Below, one piece after another: positions 7,456-16,980 of a stretch of DNA of 64,000 nucleotides. The notes beneath the pieces are model-generated. The model was not told where the DNA came from. It did no database searches and saw nothing but the letters and a program-made list of their open reading frames with translations. A program made the position numbers and the translations under genes. Numbering within the stretch: position 1 is the stretch's first letter; every line of letters begins with the position of its first letter. Origin of the DNA: Xanthomonas vesicatoria ATCC 35937 (GTDB taxonomy: Bacteria; Pseudomonadota; Gammaproteobacteria; Xanthomonadales; Xanthomonadaceae); the NCBI RefSeq assembly GCF_001908725.1, contig NZ_CP018725.1, forward strand, positions 3,038,001-3,102,000, read 5' to 3'.

Positions 7456-9573
7456 ATGACCGTGGATGCGCACGCTGCCAAGCGCACGGCCCAAGAGGGC
7501 TCTTGGCGTGCCCGTGCACTGGCATTGGACGGCGCACGCGATGCGCCGTGTCCAACCGATTTGCGCGCGCAACTGACATTGCTGCGCGCGCACGCGCCAG
7601 ACGGCGATCCCTGGCTGCACGAAATCAAATGGGACGGATATCGCCTGCTGGCGGACCTGGTCGATGGCCGCGTGCAGCTGCGCTCGCGTAACGACCAGGC
7701 CTGGACGGACCGCTTTGCGGAGGTGGTGAGCGCGCTGCAGGCGTTGCCCGTGCGCGATGCGCGGTTGGATGGCGAGCTGGTGGTGCTGGATGCGCAGGGG
7801 CGCAGCGATTTCTCCGCCTTGCAACGGGCGCTCGATGGCAGCGCGCAGCAGCCGCTGCGCTATCTCGTGTTCGATCTGCTGGGTGTGGCTGGCGTCGATC
7901 TACGCAACACGCCGCTGCTGCAGCGCAAGCAGCTGCTGCGTGCATTGCTGGGCGACACACCGGGCACGCTGGCCTATAGCGACCATGTCATCGGGCACGG
8001 GCCGGAGGTGTTTGCGGCCAGTGCCGGCAAGGGCTGGGAAGGGATCGTCAGCAAGCGTACCGACGCTGCCTATCACGGCGGCCGCGGTGCAGATTGGGTC
8101 AAGACCAAGCATGAAGACAGCGACGAATTTGTCGTGGTGGGGTATACCGACCCCAAGGGCGCGCGCAGCGGCTTCGGGGCGTTGCTGCTTGCGCAACCGG
8201 ACGGCGAGGCGCTGCGCTACGTGGGCCGCGTGGGAACCGGTTTCGATGACGCGCTGCTGGGCAAGATCATCACCCAGCTGCGGGCGCTGCGCAGCGACAC
8301 CGCCACGTTGCAACTGCCGTCGCATCTGCCGGGCCGCCCACGCGATGTGTATTGGGTACGGCCGGAGCTGATTGCCGAAGTGGCATTCCGCGGCTGGGCC
8401 AAGCAGGGGCTGCTGCGGCAGGCCGCTTTCAAGCGTTTACGCGAGGACAAACCCATGACCGATCTGGGCGGCGATCGCGCCGTACCGGCCAAACGCGCGA
8501 CCAAGCCACGCGCTGCGGCAGCCAAAGCGACTGTGGCGACACCAAAGACCGCAACCGCAAACGTCTCCAAGACCGCCAGTGGCGTTGCGACGACGGCGGC
8601 AGGCAAACGCGCGGCCAAGGCAGCGTCCAAGAGCAGTACATCTGCAGCATCGATCGTCACCGCCGCTGTCTCAGTCACGTCGAAGAAGGCAGCGCCGTCC
8701 ACCGACGGCGTCACCATCACCCATCCGGAGCGTGTGGTGTTCCCTGCGCTGGGCATCAGCAAGGGAGACGTGGCCGAGTACTACCGTGCGGTGGCGCCGT
8801 TGGTGTTGGCGGAGATCGCACGCCGGCCGTTGTCCCTGCTGCGCTGCCCGGATGGCGTTGGTGGCGATTGCTTCTTTCAGAAACACCAGGGCCGGCAGCT
8901 AGGTGCGCATATCGAGGCGATTCCGCTCCAACAGAAAAGCGGCACCGAAGATTATCTGTACATTGAGGATGCCGCCGGCCTGCTCGAACTGGTGCAGATG
9001 AACACGCTGGAGTTGCATCCCTGGGGGTCGCACATCGACGATCCGGAGCACCCGGATCGCCTGGTGTTCGATCTGGATCCGGGAGATGCCGTTGCCTGGC
9101 CCGACGTAGTGGCTGCCGCGCGCGACATTCGCACCAAGCTACGCGCGGTGGGGCTGGAAAGCGGAGTGCGCTTATCCGGTGGCAAAGGCGTGCACGTGGT
9201 GGTGCCGATCGTGCCGGAAGCCAGTTGGGAGCAGGCGCGCGACTTCTGCGAAGCATTTGCGCAGGCACTGGCCACGCAGGCGCCGGAGCGCTACGTCGCC
9301 ACCATGAGCAAGGCCAAGCGGCACGGGGTGATCTTTGTCGACTGGCTGCGCAACGGCCGCGGCAACACCAGCGTGTGTTCGTGGTCGCTGCGCGCCCGCG
9401 AAAAAGCCATCGTGGCAGTGCCGCTACGCTGGGAAGAACTGGGCAAGATCAGCGGCCCGGACGCCTTCCCGATCGACAAGGCCGTGCAGCGTGCCAAGCG
9501 CCAACGCGCAGATCCCTGGGCATCGGTGCTGGCGTTGCGGCAATCCTTGCCCACCGGCGATGATAAAAACTAA
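7456..9573 (+). CDS. ligD: ATP-dependent DNA ligase LigD, ligase + polymerase domains
   Basis: Seals and fills ends held by Ku. The 705-residue protein has an ATP-dependent ligase domain first (about 45-330), with the adenylated Lys58 in EIKWDGYR and the motif WEGIVSKR. A Lys/Ala/Thr-rich linker of about 75 residues follows, then an archaeo-eukaryotic primase-like polymerase domain (about 420-700) with HPERVVFP, the catalytic acidic motif FDLDPGD and SGGKGVHVVVP. The phosphoesterase domain found in Pseudomonas-type LigD is absent: only about 45 residues precede the ligase. The start at 7456 lies 3 bases after the Ku stop. The Lys/Ala-rich linker resembles the Ku tail in composition. Confidence 0.94.
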   Translation: MTVDAHAAKRTAQEGSWRARALALDGARDAPCPTDLRAQLTLLRAHAPDGDPWLHEIKWDGYRLLADLVDGRVQLRSRNDQAWTDRFAEVVSALQALPVRDARLDGELVVLDAQGRSDFSALQRALDGSAQQPLRYLVFDLLGVAGVDLRNTPLLQRKQLLRALLGDTPGTLAYSDHVIGHGPEVFAASAGKGWEGIVSKRTDAAYHGGRGADWVKTKHEDSDEFVVVGYTDPKGARSGFGALLLAQPDGEALRYVGRVGTGFDDALLGKIITQLRALRSDTATLQLPSHLPGRPRDVYWVRPELIAEVAFRGWAKQGLLRQAAFKRLREDKPMTDLGGDRAVPAKRATKPRAAAAKATVATPKTATANVSKTASGVATTAAGKRAAKAASKSSTSAASIVTAAVSVTSKKAAPSTDGVTITHPERVVFPALGISKGDVAEYYRAVAPLVLAEIARRPLSLLRCPDGVGGDCFFQKHQGRQLGAHIEAIPLQQKSGTEDYLYIEDAAGLLELVQMNTLELHPWGSHIDDPEHPDRLVFDLDPGDAVAWPDVVAAARDIRTKLRAVGLESGVRLSGGKGVHVVVPIVPEASWEQARDFCEAFAQALATQAPERYVATMSKAKRHGVIFVDWLRNGRGNTSVCSWSLRAREKAIVAVPLRWEELGKISGPDAFPIDKAVQRAKRQRADPWASVLALRQSLPTGDDKN

Positions 9574-9760
9574 GAGTGTCTAACAAACCTACCGCGCGAC
9601 TGGTGCTTCAAATCAGCCGGCTCTATTCGCAGCCTTAGATTCTGGGCACTGTGTCCAACTGCGCAATGCGCTCACTCGCAATGAGTCGTTATTCACTCTA
9701 TTGATTCAATCAGGTGCGCATTACGCACAGATATTGACTAAGCAAACCGACCATCTCGAC

Positions 9761-9870
9761 GGGTCCTTGCCCGCTCACCGTCGCGGGACCTTACGCGGCA
9801 TGGATGCCGCGTAAGAGCCTCCATGGACGGATTCACGGCGTGTCCCGCGACGGTGGGCGGGCAAGGGCCC
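9761..9870. repeat. Nested palindrome (cruciform-like intergenic repeat)
   Basis: Two nested inverted repeats occupy the 384-base gap between ligD and lldD. The outer arms are 9761-9789 and 9842-9870 (GGGTCCTTGCCCGC against GCGGGCAAGGGCCC at the ends, with a few mismatches). An inner perfect 11-bp stem at 9790-9800 / 9805-9815 (CTTACGCGGCA, 4-base loop) sits inside. It could act as a bidirectional terminator for the convergent ligD and lldD genes. The whole unit looks like a mobile or copied intergenic element of the kind I recall from xanthomonad genomes. Confidence 0.75.
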
Positions 9871-9910
9871 CGCAGCCAAGCCGCACATCCTCCGCTCTCC
9901 CGCCGACGAC

Positions 9911-9956
9911 TCCCGAATCCCGAATCCCGAATCCCGAATCCCGAAGCCCGAAGCCC
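9911..9956. repeat. Tandem TCCCGAA heptamer array
   Basis: About six copies of a 7-base unit (TCCCGAA, the last ones AGCCCGA) run from 9911 to 9956 and end at the stop codon of lldD. The same heptamer family, in degenerate form, occurs at 22262-22293 and 23049-23073. This is an iterated intergenic repeat; copy number is expected to vary between strains. Confidence 0.8.
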
Positions 9957-9957
9957 G

Positions 9958-11118
9958 TCAAAGCGCGACTGCGTTCTCCCGTGTCACCCGGCTCAACGCA
10001 TCGCTGCTGATCTCGGCAATCGAATGGGTACCGGTCAAGGTCATCGCCACGCGCATTTCCTTTTCGATCAAGCCCAGCAGGTTTTCCACGCCGGCCTGCC
10101 CGCCGGCCGCCAGCGCGTAGACAAACGCACGCCCCAGCAACACTGCATCGGCGCCCAGCGCCAGCATCCGCACCACATCCAACCCGCTGCGGATGCCCGA
10201 GTCGGCCAGGATCTTGAGCTGCCCCTTCACTGCATCGGCAATGGCCGGCAACGCACGTGCGCTTGAAAGCACCCCATCGAGCTGGCGCCCGCCGTGGTTG
10301 GACACCACGATGCCGTCGGCGCCGAAGCGCACTGCATCACGCGCGTCATCGGGGTCGAGAATGCCCTTGATCACCATCGGCCCGGTCCAGAATTCGCGGA
10401 TCCACTCCAGGTCCTTCCACGAGATGGATGGATCGAAATTGGCCGCCAGCCAGCCGATGTAATCCTGCAGGCCGGTGGGGCTGCCGCGATAGGCCGAGAT
10501 GTTGCCCAGGTCGTGCGGCTTGCCCAGCAATCCCACGTCCCAGGCCCAGCGCGGGTGCGTCACCGCCTGCAGCATGCGCCGCAGCGATGCGTTCGGCCCG
10601 CTCATGCCCGAGTGCGCATCGCGGTAACGCGCGCCCGGCGTGGGCATATCCACGGTGAATACCAGCGTGGTCACGCCCGCGGCCTTGGCGCGCTCCAGCG
10701 CGTTGCGCATGAAGCCGCGGTCCTTGAGCACGTAGAGCTGGAACCACATCGGCCTGTCGATGGCCGGTGCCACTTCTTCGATCGGACAGACCGACACCGT
10801 GGACAACGTAAACGGAATGCCGCGCGCCGCTGCCGCACGTGCGGCCTGCACCTCGCCGCGCCGCGCATACATGCCGGTGAGCCCGACCGGCGCCAACGCC
10901 ACCGGCATCGCCAGGGTTTCGCCGAACAGCTCGGTGCTCAGGCTCAGGTCGGACATATTGCGCAACACCCGCTGGCGCAGCGCGATATCGGCCAGATCCG
11001 AGACATTGCGCCGCAGCGTGTGCTCGGCGTAGGCGCCACCATCGATGTAATGGAACAGGAAGGGCGGCAGCCGCGCCTGGGCGGCGGCACGGTAATCGGA
11101 AGCGGCAGAGATGATCAT
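9958..11118 (-). CDS. lldD: L-lactate dehydrogenase, FMN-dependent
   Basis: Oxidises L-lactate to pyruvate at the inner membrane, passing electrons to the quinone pool. The 386 residues form one FMN-dependent alpha-hydroxy-acid dehydrogenase TIM barrel. The N-terminal [28 protein letters not shown] is diagnostic. The catalytic His lies in [12 protein letters not shown], with the substrate Arg in the same motif, and the FMN phosphate site is in [20 protein letters not shown]. The start at 11118 (MIISAASDY) matches E. coli LldD in position; the much longer open frame upstream runs antisense to nothing recognisable. It appears monocistronic here, with no lldP or lldR neighbour in the window. Confidence 0.95.
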   Translation of the reverse strand: MIISAASDYRAAAQARLPPFLFHYIDGGAYAEHTLRRNVSDLADIALRQRVLRNMSDLSLSTELFGETLAMPVALAPVGLTGMYARRGEVQAARAAAARGIPFTLSTVSVCPIEEVAPAIDRPMWFQLYVLKDRGFMRNALERAKAAGVTTLVFTVDMPTPGARYRDAHSGMSGPNASLRRMLQAVTHPRWAWDVGLLGKPHDLGNISAYRGSPTGLQDYIGWLAANFDPSISWKDLEWIREFWTGPMVIKGILDPDDARDAVRFGADGIVVSNHGGRQLDGVLSSARALPAIADAVKGQLKILADSGIRSGLDVVRMLALGADAVLLGRAFVYALAAGGQAGVENLLGLIEKEMRVAMTLTGTHSIAEISSDALSRVTRENAVAL

Positions 11119-11312
11119 CGAAGACGGACGACAGCTGCGGGGGTAGCCGTTGAGTGTAAGGCGATCGGTGTGTTGCGGGGATGGCGGCGGCGCGTCTGCT
11201 GGCATGGCGCGACGCCGTTGTTTGCCCTCGCTTTCGCAACGGATCATTGGTCGCCCGCTGCATAACGCTGTCGCCGGCCGTGGACGCAAGCGCGGCCAGC
11301 TCGTCAGCGGTG

Positions 11313-12830
11313 CTATGCAGCCGCCACAAACTGCCCATGAAAGCCCAGCGGAATGGCGTAAGGCAGCCATGCCTGCGCAATCGGCCCGGCATCGATGTGT
11401 TGCGCGTCCAGCACCATTAACCCGGTGCGCGCGCGCTGGGTGTCGAGCACCGTTCCCACCAGCCAGCCCTGGTCTGGCCGTGTGCTGCCGGGCTTGGCGA
11501 CGAAGACATGTTCTTCGGCCAGCACGTGCGGGCCGTAGCGATGCACCTGGCGGCGGTCGCGTTCCAGGTCGTAGCCGGCCACGGCGTTGAGAAACCGCGA
11601 CTGGTTCGGGCCATCGATGCACGGCGCGTACAGGCGTGCGCCCTGCGTGCGTGGTGTGCGGCGATCGAACAGCGGCAGTTCCAGGTTGTCCACCGGATGC
11701 ATCTGCCAGTGCGCATGGCCACTGGCCAGGTCCAGATGCAGGCTGCGTAACTGCACCGGTGCCGGTGCGGCGTTCGGGTCGCCGTGCATGGCCGCGCGCA
11801 TCGGTGAGCGCGCTTCGTCCGGATCGGTATGCACGATGGCGCGCACCACGATGCGGTCGCGCTGCGCGTAGGCATCGGCGAAGTGGTAGGCCACCGCAAA
11901 GTCCGCCTCGAACCAGCGTGGTTGGTCCAGTGCGTCCTTGGGCACCACCGCAATCCGGCATGGCGCTTCGGGCGTAAAGCGCAGCTGCTCGAAGAACGCG
12001 CCGTCGCCCTCCAGCCGGCGGTAGGGCGCCATGACCAGAATCAGGTGCCGATCGGTCATGGCAAAGCTGTGCAGGTAGGCCGGCGCGTCGGTCTGTAGCA
12101 GCTGCACGTTGCGCAACGTGGCATCGGCGCCCAGGTGCCAGAGCACCACGCCGGTGGAGCCCACCACGCTGATCGAGCCGACGTTCCAGACGCTGCCGTC
12201 GTGGTCGGTCAACGGATGCGCGGAAAACGGCATCGCGGCCAGATCCTCGCGCCAGGTGATCGGGCCGATGGTGTCCAGCGCAGCGGGGTCCAGTTCGATC
12301 GCCGAGCCGGCTTCCCATAGCGCGAACAGGCGGCCGTTGAGCATCGTCACCGAGGTATTGGCGGTGTTGACGTCGTCGTTGTTGCGCCCCGGCTGCATGT
12401 CCGGCACGGAGGTGCCGGCAGCGCGATACAGAAAACGCCCGGCCTGCTGCTCCTGGGTGAATTTATGCGTGGCCACCATGCGCCCCAGGTGCCGCACCTG
12501 GGGGCCGCCCAGCTGCCAGCGATGCACCATGCCGTCGCCATCGAACCAGTGTTCGTAGCGGAACCCGGCACGCTCGGTCCAGGCCGGGCCATTGCGATAC
12601 AGGCTGCCTGCCAGGCCGTCGGGGAGCTTGCCCTGTAGCGTTGCGGTACTCGGCCCGAGGGTCGGGCTAGCCACGCTGCGCCAGCCCAGCAACCAGGGCG
12701 TGCGCTGCAACTGCGCCTGGAATGCGGCCGCGTCTGCGGCGTGTGCAGGCAGGCTGCGCAAGGCAAAGCCGCCCAGCGCGGCGCTGCCGGTAGCGGCCAA
12801 TAGCGACTGCAGAAAGCGGCGGCGGTGCAT
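11313..12830 (-). CDS. Tat-exported carotenoid oxygenase family protein
   Basis: A 505-residue member of the carotenoid/apocarotenoid/stilbene cleavage oxygenase family (RPE65-like), seven-bladed propeller enzymes with a non-haem Fe(II) held by four His. The N-terminus [21 protein letters not shown] is a twin-arginine signal, so the protein is exported folded. Family landmarks are [35 protein letters not shown] and the final IPLGFHGQF, each contributing a His or a structural loop. The substrate cannot be read from sequence; carotenoid-derived or lignin-derived stilbenes are plausible. The DUF2141 gene upstream on the same strand is probably co-transcribed (26-base gap). Confidence 0.9.
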   Translation of the reverse strand: MHRRRFLQSLLAATGSAALGGFALRSLPAHAADAAAFQAQLQRTPWLLGWRSVASPTLGPSTATLQGKLPDGLAGSLYRNGPAWTERAGFRYEHWFDGDGMVHRWQLGGPQVRHLGRMVATHKFTQEQQAGRFLYRAAGTSVPDMQPGRNNDDVNTANTSVTMLNGRLFALWEAGSAIELDPAALDTIGPITWREDLAAMPFSAHPLTDHDGSVWNVGSISVVGSTGVVLWHLGADATLRNVQLLQTDAPAYLHSFAMTDRHLILVMAPYRRLEGDGAFFEQLRFTPEAPCRIAVVPKDALDQPRWFEADFAVAYHFADAYAQRDRIVVRAIVHTDPDEARSPMRAAMHGDPNAAPAPVQLRSLHLDLASGHAHWQMHPVDNLELPLFDRRTPRTQGARLYAPCIDGPNQSRFLNAVAGYDLERDRRQVHRYGPHVLAEEHVFVAKPGSTRPDQGWLVGTVLDTQRARTGLMVLDAQHIDAGPIAQAWLPYAIPLGFHGQFVAAA

Positions 12831-12856
12831 GGCAGTGCTCCTGTCGCGTGCCGGCG

Positions 12857-13279
12857 TCAGCGCATCTGCACGCTGATACGCTTCCCGCCGGCCGGCAGGT
12901 CGAAGACGATCTCGTCGAAGCCGGGTTTACGCATGCCGGTGGGGTTGTTGCTGAAGCCGTAGCCTTCCACCGGCATGCCGATCAGGTTGGTGTCCAGCTT
13001 GCCGTTGGCGTTTTCGTCGTGATTGACCATCACCGCGTAGCGCCCGGGCGCCAGATTCTTGAACTGGATCTGTGGTGCGCTGCCCCTGATCGGCACCGTC
13101 TGCGCCTGTACCGGTGGCTGGGCGCCATCCAGTTGCGCCGCTGTGGCGATCACCGCAATGCGTAGCTGCCCCTGTTGCGAGCGCAGGCCGCCGATGCCCA
13201 CATCCAGATCGGCGGCGTCGACGGTAGCGCTGCCCAGCAGTGCGGTCAGGGCGACAACGGCGTAAATGCGGGCAACCAT
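12857..13279 (-). CDS. DUF2141 domain-containing exported protein
   Basis: A 140-residue protein with a signal peptide (MVARIYAVVALTALLGSATVDAA) and a single beta-rich domain matching DUF2141: GQLRIAVIATA, GRYAVMVNHDENANGKLDTN and the pattern GMPVEGYGFSNN. The acidic DENANGKLDTN loop resembles a calcium-binding turn. An AGGAGAG lies just upstream of the ATG at 13279. DUF2141 genes are often near carotenoid-type genes, as here. Function is unknown; a periplasmic or outer-membrane role follows from the signal. Confidence 0.88.
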   Translation of the reverse strand: MVARIYAVVALTALLGSATVDAADLDVGIGGLRSQQGQLRIAVIATAAQLDGAQPPVQAQTVPIRGSAPQIQFKNLAPGRYAVMVNHDENANGKLDTNLIGMPVEGYGFSNNPTGMRKPGFDEIVFDLPAGGKRISVQMR

Positions 13280-13485
13280 GCAACTCTCCTGGCAACGATG
13301 GGGATGCGACGCGCGGAGCCGATGGTACGCAGCGCGCCAGCCCGGCAGCGGTGGCGGCTGTCGCAGATCGACCGATGCGCAGCGACGCCAGACAGTGCGG
13401 CACTGCTTCCCCCTGCATGCGGTGCAGGCCGAACCCGTGTGCGAGCGTGCGAAGCCCCGCTGCGTTGCATCCGCAACTGCCAACC

Positions 13486-14052
13486 TCACCACACCAGCGG
13501 CAGCAGGCGGTGGCTCTGCGCGGCATAGGCCGGGTAGGCAACCGGGAAGGCGCGTTGCAACGCAGCTTCTTCGATCCGGATGCGATGCAGGAATGCCAAC
13601 GTCACCGGCACCACGATTGCCGCCACCGACAACGCGTTGCCCATGCCCAGCGCCAGCCCGTAAAACGCCAGCAGCGCGCCGGTATAGGACGGGTGACGCA
13701 GCCAGCGATACGGACCGCTGCGGACCAGCTGGTGATCGGGCTGGATGGTCACATCCACCGTGAACCAGCGTGCCAGCACCTGGATGGCCCATACCCGCAG
13801 CGCCAGGCCTCCGCCGATCAAGGCGCAACCGGCCCACTGCAGTGGCGCGTGCCAGCTCTGCGGCCAGTGCGCCAGCCCGCTATAGGCCAGTGCGACCGCA
13901 ATGGCCACCGCCGCATACAGCACGCGCCACAACTGCTGCAGCGTGCCCTGATCGTGCGCGCCGCCATCGCTGGCGCGGCGACGGCGGCTGAGCAGCACTT
14001 CATAGCCACCCCAGATCAGATTGAGTGCGAGAAACAGACTGGAAGCAGACAT
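13486..14052 (-). CDS. Membrane methyltransferase-like protein (isoprenylcysteine carboxyl methyltransferase family)
   Basis: A 188-residue integral membrane protein with about five hydrophobic segments. The C-terminal half carries the hallmark of the ICMT/phospholipid methyltransferase fold: LVRSGPYRWLRHPSYTGALL followed by a helix and an acidic segment with RIEEAALQRAFPVAY. These residues bind S-adenosylmethionine in characterised relatives, where small molecules, prenyl cysteines or phospholipids are methylated at the membrane. The substrate here is unknown. The start at 14052 (MSASSLFLAL) begins in the first membrane helix; the longer frame adds Cys/His-rich shadow sequence. Same strand as the DUF2141 gene but about 200 bases apart. 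Confidence 0.82.
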   Translation of the reverse strand: MSASSLFLALNLIWGGYEVLLSRRRRASDGGAHDQGTLQQLWRVLYAAVAIAVALAYSGLAHWPQSWHAPLQWAGCALIGGGLALRVWAIQVLARWFTVDVTIQPDHQLVRSGPYRWLRHPSYTGALLAFYGLALGMGNALSVAAIVVPVTLAFLHRIRIEEAALQRAFPVAYPAYAAQSHRLLPLVW

Positions 14053-14208
14053 GGCGTGACTCCGTGGCGATGGGGTGGGTTGGTGATGCCAGTGTGCGCA
14101 GGCGCTGCGCTCAGCACAGGAGCCGCAGGTCATCGATCGCACCTGCCGGAAGTCACTTTCTGCAGGCGCACCATTGCCGAGCGGGCACGCGGCGGTCAGC
14201 ATCGCTGC

Positions 14209-15312
14209 ATGACAGCTCTCCTGCGCGACATCACCAAACCGCTGAACCTGGCCGGCATGCTCGCCATCGTGGCGGTCATGCTGTCGTTCGGCCCGGAACG
14301 CTCACCGGACGGGGGATGGCGCTGGGCCGCCCTGATCGCCTTCACCCTGGTGTTCCTAATGCGCTACCTGCTGCCGCCACGGCCGTTGCCGCAGCATGGC
14401 GCACTGTTGCTGCAGGCGCTGCTGGCAGTGGCGCTGGTGTGGCTGGAGCCGCGCACCGGGACCTCGCCGGTGCTGCTGGTGCTGGTGGTCGCGCAGGCGG
14501 CAATGCGCTGGCAACCGCCGCAGGTGCTGGCGCTGATGCTGGTGGTCAATGCGGCCATGTATGCGGTATTCGTGCAGGCGCACGTCTCGCGCCCCCTGCT
14601 GGCAGTGACCATCTACACCAGCTTCCAGGCCTTTGCGGCGCTGACCGCCAACTACGCGCGCAGTGCCGAGCGCGCACGCGATGCGCTGGCCTACGTCAAC
14701 GCGGATCTGCTGGCCACGCGCGCGCTGCTGGCCGACAGCGCACGCGACGCCGAGCGCCTGCGCCTGGCGCGCGAGCTACACGATGTGGCCGGGCACAAGC
14801 TCACCGCCATGCGCATCAATCTGCGCCTGCTCAGCGCCGACCCCGCGTTGGCGCAGCGCGACGACGTTGCGGTGCTGGAGCAGCTGTCTGCCGAATTGCT
14901 GGCCGACATCCGCAACGTGGTGCAGTCCATGCGCGACGACCGGGGCCTGGATCTGCAAACCGCCTTGCGCGCGCTGGCCGCCCCGTTTCCGCGCCCGGCG
15001 CTGCGCCTGCGCATCGACCCGGACGTGCGCATCACCGATGCCCGCGTGGCCGAGTTGTTGCTGCGGCTGGTGCAGGAAGCGCTGACCAATGCCGTGCGGC
15101 ATGCCGATGCCGACGAAGTCGCCGTACATCTGCAATGCGAGAATGCGCAGCTACGGGTGGACATCCAGGACGACGGCCGCCGCGCCGAGCGCATCCACGA
15201 AGGCAACGGCATCACCGGCATGCGCGAGCGCCTGGCGGCCCTGCACGGTCAACTCGAGCTTGGCCTCACCCCCACTGGCGGCATGCATCTGACAGCGAGA
15301 GTTCCGGTGTGA
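14209..15312 (+). CDS. Two-component sensor histidine kinase, NarL/DesK class
   Basis: A 367-residue membrane kinase. Residues 1-150 contain about five hydrophobic helices with short loops, so it may sense a membrane or small-molecule signal. The dimerisation/phosphoacceptor segment is LARELHDVAGHKLTAMRINL (HisKA_3 type, His in ELHDVAGH). The HATPase_c domain has its N box at VQEALTNAVRHADADE and G boxes at VDIQDDGRR and GNGITGMRERLAAL. The ATG at 14209 is chosen because translation upstream is Arg-rich shadow. The stop overlaps the response regulator start, so the pair is translationally coupled. The stimulus is unknown. Confidence 0.9.
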   Translation: MTALLRDITKPLNLAGMLAIVAVMLSFGPERSPDGGWRWAALIAFTLVFLMRYLLPPRPLPQHGALLLQALLAVALVWLEPRTGTSPVLLVLVVAQAAMRWQPPQVLALMLVVNAAMYAVFVQAHVSRPLLAVTIYTSFQAFAALTANYARSAERARDALAYVNADLLATRALLADSARDAERLRLARELHDVAGHKLTAMRINLRLLSADPALAQRDDVAVLEQLSAELLADIRNVVQSMRDDRGLDLQTALRALAAPFPRPALRLRIDPDVRITDARVAELLLRLVQEALTNAVRHADADEVAVHLQCENAQLRVDIQDDGRRAERIHEGNGITGMRERLAALHGQLELGLTPTGGMHLTARVPV

Positions 15313-15941
15313 GTTCACTTCGAATCGCCCTGGCCGACGACCAGATCTTGGTCCGCGCCGGCTTGCGCGCCCTGCTGCAGCAGCAAGGCGTGGAGGTGGC
15401 CTGCGAGGCCGACGACGGCCAGGCATTGCTGGATGCGCTGACGACCACGTCGGTGGATGTGGTTCTCAGCGATATCCGCATGCCCGGCGTCGACGGCATC
15501 CAGGCGCTGGTGCAGCTGCGCGCCCGTGGCGACCGCACCCCCGTGCTGCTGCTGACCACCTTCGACGACAGCGACCTGCTGCTGCGCGCCACCGAGGCCG
15601 GCGCGCAGGGCTTCCTGCTCAAGGACGCCGCCCCGGAAGACCTGCGCGATGCCATCGCCCGCGTCGCTGCCGGCGAGACCCTGCTGCAACCGGTCAGCAC
15701 CGACCCGGTACGCGCGCGTTACCAGTTCCGCGACCAGCAGCCGCCCAGCGAGACCTTCAGCGAACGCGAGGTGGCGATCCTGCGCCTGCTGGCCGGCGGT
15801 TATTCCAACAAGGAGATCGCCCGCACCCTGTTCCTGGCCGAGGGCACGGTGAAGAACTACGTTTCCACGATCCTGGAAAAGCTCGGCACCCGCGACCGCA
15901 CCCGCGCGGTGCTGAAGGCGATCACCTTGCGGGTGATTTGA
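15309..15941 (+). CDS. Response regulator, NarL/LuxR family
   Basis: Partner of the preceding kinase. The start is GTG at 15309, overlapping the kinase stop (GTGTGA). The 210-residue protein has a receiver domain (1-120) with the acidic pair ADDQ, phosphoacceptor Asp in VVLSDIRMPGVDG, Thr in LLLTTF and Lys in FLLKDAAPEDL. A LuxR-type helix-turn-helix (about 145-210) has FSEREVAILRLLAGGYSNKEIARTL and EGTVKNYVSTILEKL. It is expected to dimerise and bind DNA when phosphorylated. Its targets cannot be inferred; the divergent methyltransferase-like gene is one possible neighbour target. Confidence 0.92.
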   Translation: MSSLRIALADDQILVRAGLRALLQQQGVEVACEADDGQALLDALTTTSVDVVLSDIRMPGVDGIQALVQLRARGDRTPVLLLTTFDDSDLLLRATEAGAQGFLLKDAAPEDLRDAIARVAAGETLLQPVSTDPVRARYQFRDQQPPSETFSEREVAILRLLAGGYSNKEIARTLFLAEGTVKNYVSTILEKLGTRDRTRAVLKAITLRVI

Positions 15942-16980
15942 GGGCGGGGATAGGGGAGCCGGGAGTCGCGATTGGTCAGCGCGCTATCCGGGGTTACGTG
16001 AGGGTGGGATTGGAGGTTTGGAAAGGCGCTGCCGCGCGGCGTTACGGTGAGGTTGAGAACCCAGGCGTTGGCAGCGGGCGCTGGTCAGAGTGCCACCGGC
16101 TGCGGCAGGCGTCAGCTGACACGCAGCAGTCGATGCAACCAGACGCGCAACGCCGCTCTCCTGCGTGAGGGGCCGGGGTAAGGCTACGAGGCGAAGCAAC
16201 CGTGCAATGTGCTGGAACAAGGCATCGCGCTCATCCTTTGCCGGTTCCCGGAGCGGCCTCTGCTGCAGGTGGAAGGAACCGGCTGGCAGAACGTCGGAAT
16301 GGCGTGGCGCAAGCGACAGTCGCTCCAGGCTCGCTCGTTGGTGACCTGAGAGCTGCGCCAGAAGGGCCCGCTTGCCCATAGTCAGCGAGCCGGGCTGGGG
16401 GCAAGCAGCGACGCCAGGCTTGTCGGGACGTCAGCCAGGCCTCACACGAAAGGGCCGCCCTATCTGGCTGTTTCAAAAGGAGTTTACAGCGTCTTTCAGC
16501 TGCCGCCAGCAACCGTAAGGTTGCCGTCAGGTCCTGGGACGGGCAACGCACGAAGGTGGCCCGGCGGCCACTGGCGCCGCCCGGAAACGCGCCGCGCTCC
16601 GGTCTGCTGCGGAGACCGTCATGCGCTTCTTCCAACCTCTTGGCTTGCTGTTGATGGTGTCCGTTGCCGTCGCCTGGTCGTCCCCGACGCAGCCCGAGTT
16701 GCCAGGTCCGTGGATCCAGGCCGCACTTCCGGCGTGAGTTGCGAGTTGAGCCAGCCGCGTGATGCGCCGTCGCTACAGCGCCGGCGAGCCTGGCGGGCAG
16801 GCTGCATCCCCGCCGGCAGCGCGGGAGCGACGGTCGCGTACAGGGAGTTGGCCGCCGTGTGGTCGAGCGACCTGTCCGTGCGAGGGGCTGGGCTGGGCGA
16901 GGACCGCCATTGGCGGCCCTCGCGATGCGGCGGCTGTCGGTCTCCGTATGACGGTGGTGACGCCGGCGGGGGCCTAGGCT
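15942..16980. other. Long intergenic region, no clear gene except a possible 38-aa peptide
   Basis: About 1 kb between the response regulator and the convergent gene at 16981. Frames on both strands are Arg/Ala/Pro-rich and lack any recognisable motif, so I read them as non-coding. The only frame with gene-like features is the 117-base ORF at 16621, listed separately. The region may be the remains of lost genes. Confidence 0.5.
16621..16737 (+). CDS. Possible small exported peptide, 38 aa
   Basis: ATG at 16621 follows GGAGACCGTC. The peptide begins MRFFQPLGLLLMVSVAVAWS, which looks like a signal sequence, followed by a short Pro-rich tail (SSPTQPELPGPWIQAALPA). It is too short to judge by codon use. 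It could be a real secreted peptide, the surviving 5' end of a truncated exported protein, or chance. Base composition after the stop is like the rest of the non-coding stretch. Confidence 0.3.
   Translation: MRFFQPLGLLLMVSVAVAWSSPTQPELPGPWIQAALPA

Noticed and set aside
9911..9956. CRISPR-like array
   Set aside because: Units are 7 bases in direct tandem without spacers, so it is a simple iterated repeat.
11119..12318. Upstream extension of the lldD frame
   Set aside because: Antisense-like Arg/Ala-rich sequence; LldD has its normal N-terminus at 11118.
13240..14208. N-terminal extension of the histidine kinase frame
   Set aside because: Translates to Arg/Gln-rich sequence overlapping two minus-strand genes; the kinase starts at 14209 in its first membrane helix.
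16231..16635. 134-residue minus-strand frame in the gene-poor kilobase
   Set aside because: Arg/Ala/Pro-rich, without motif or ribosome site; looks non-coding.
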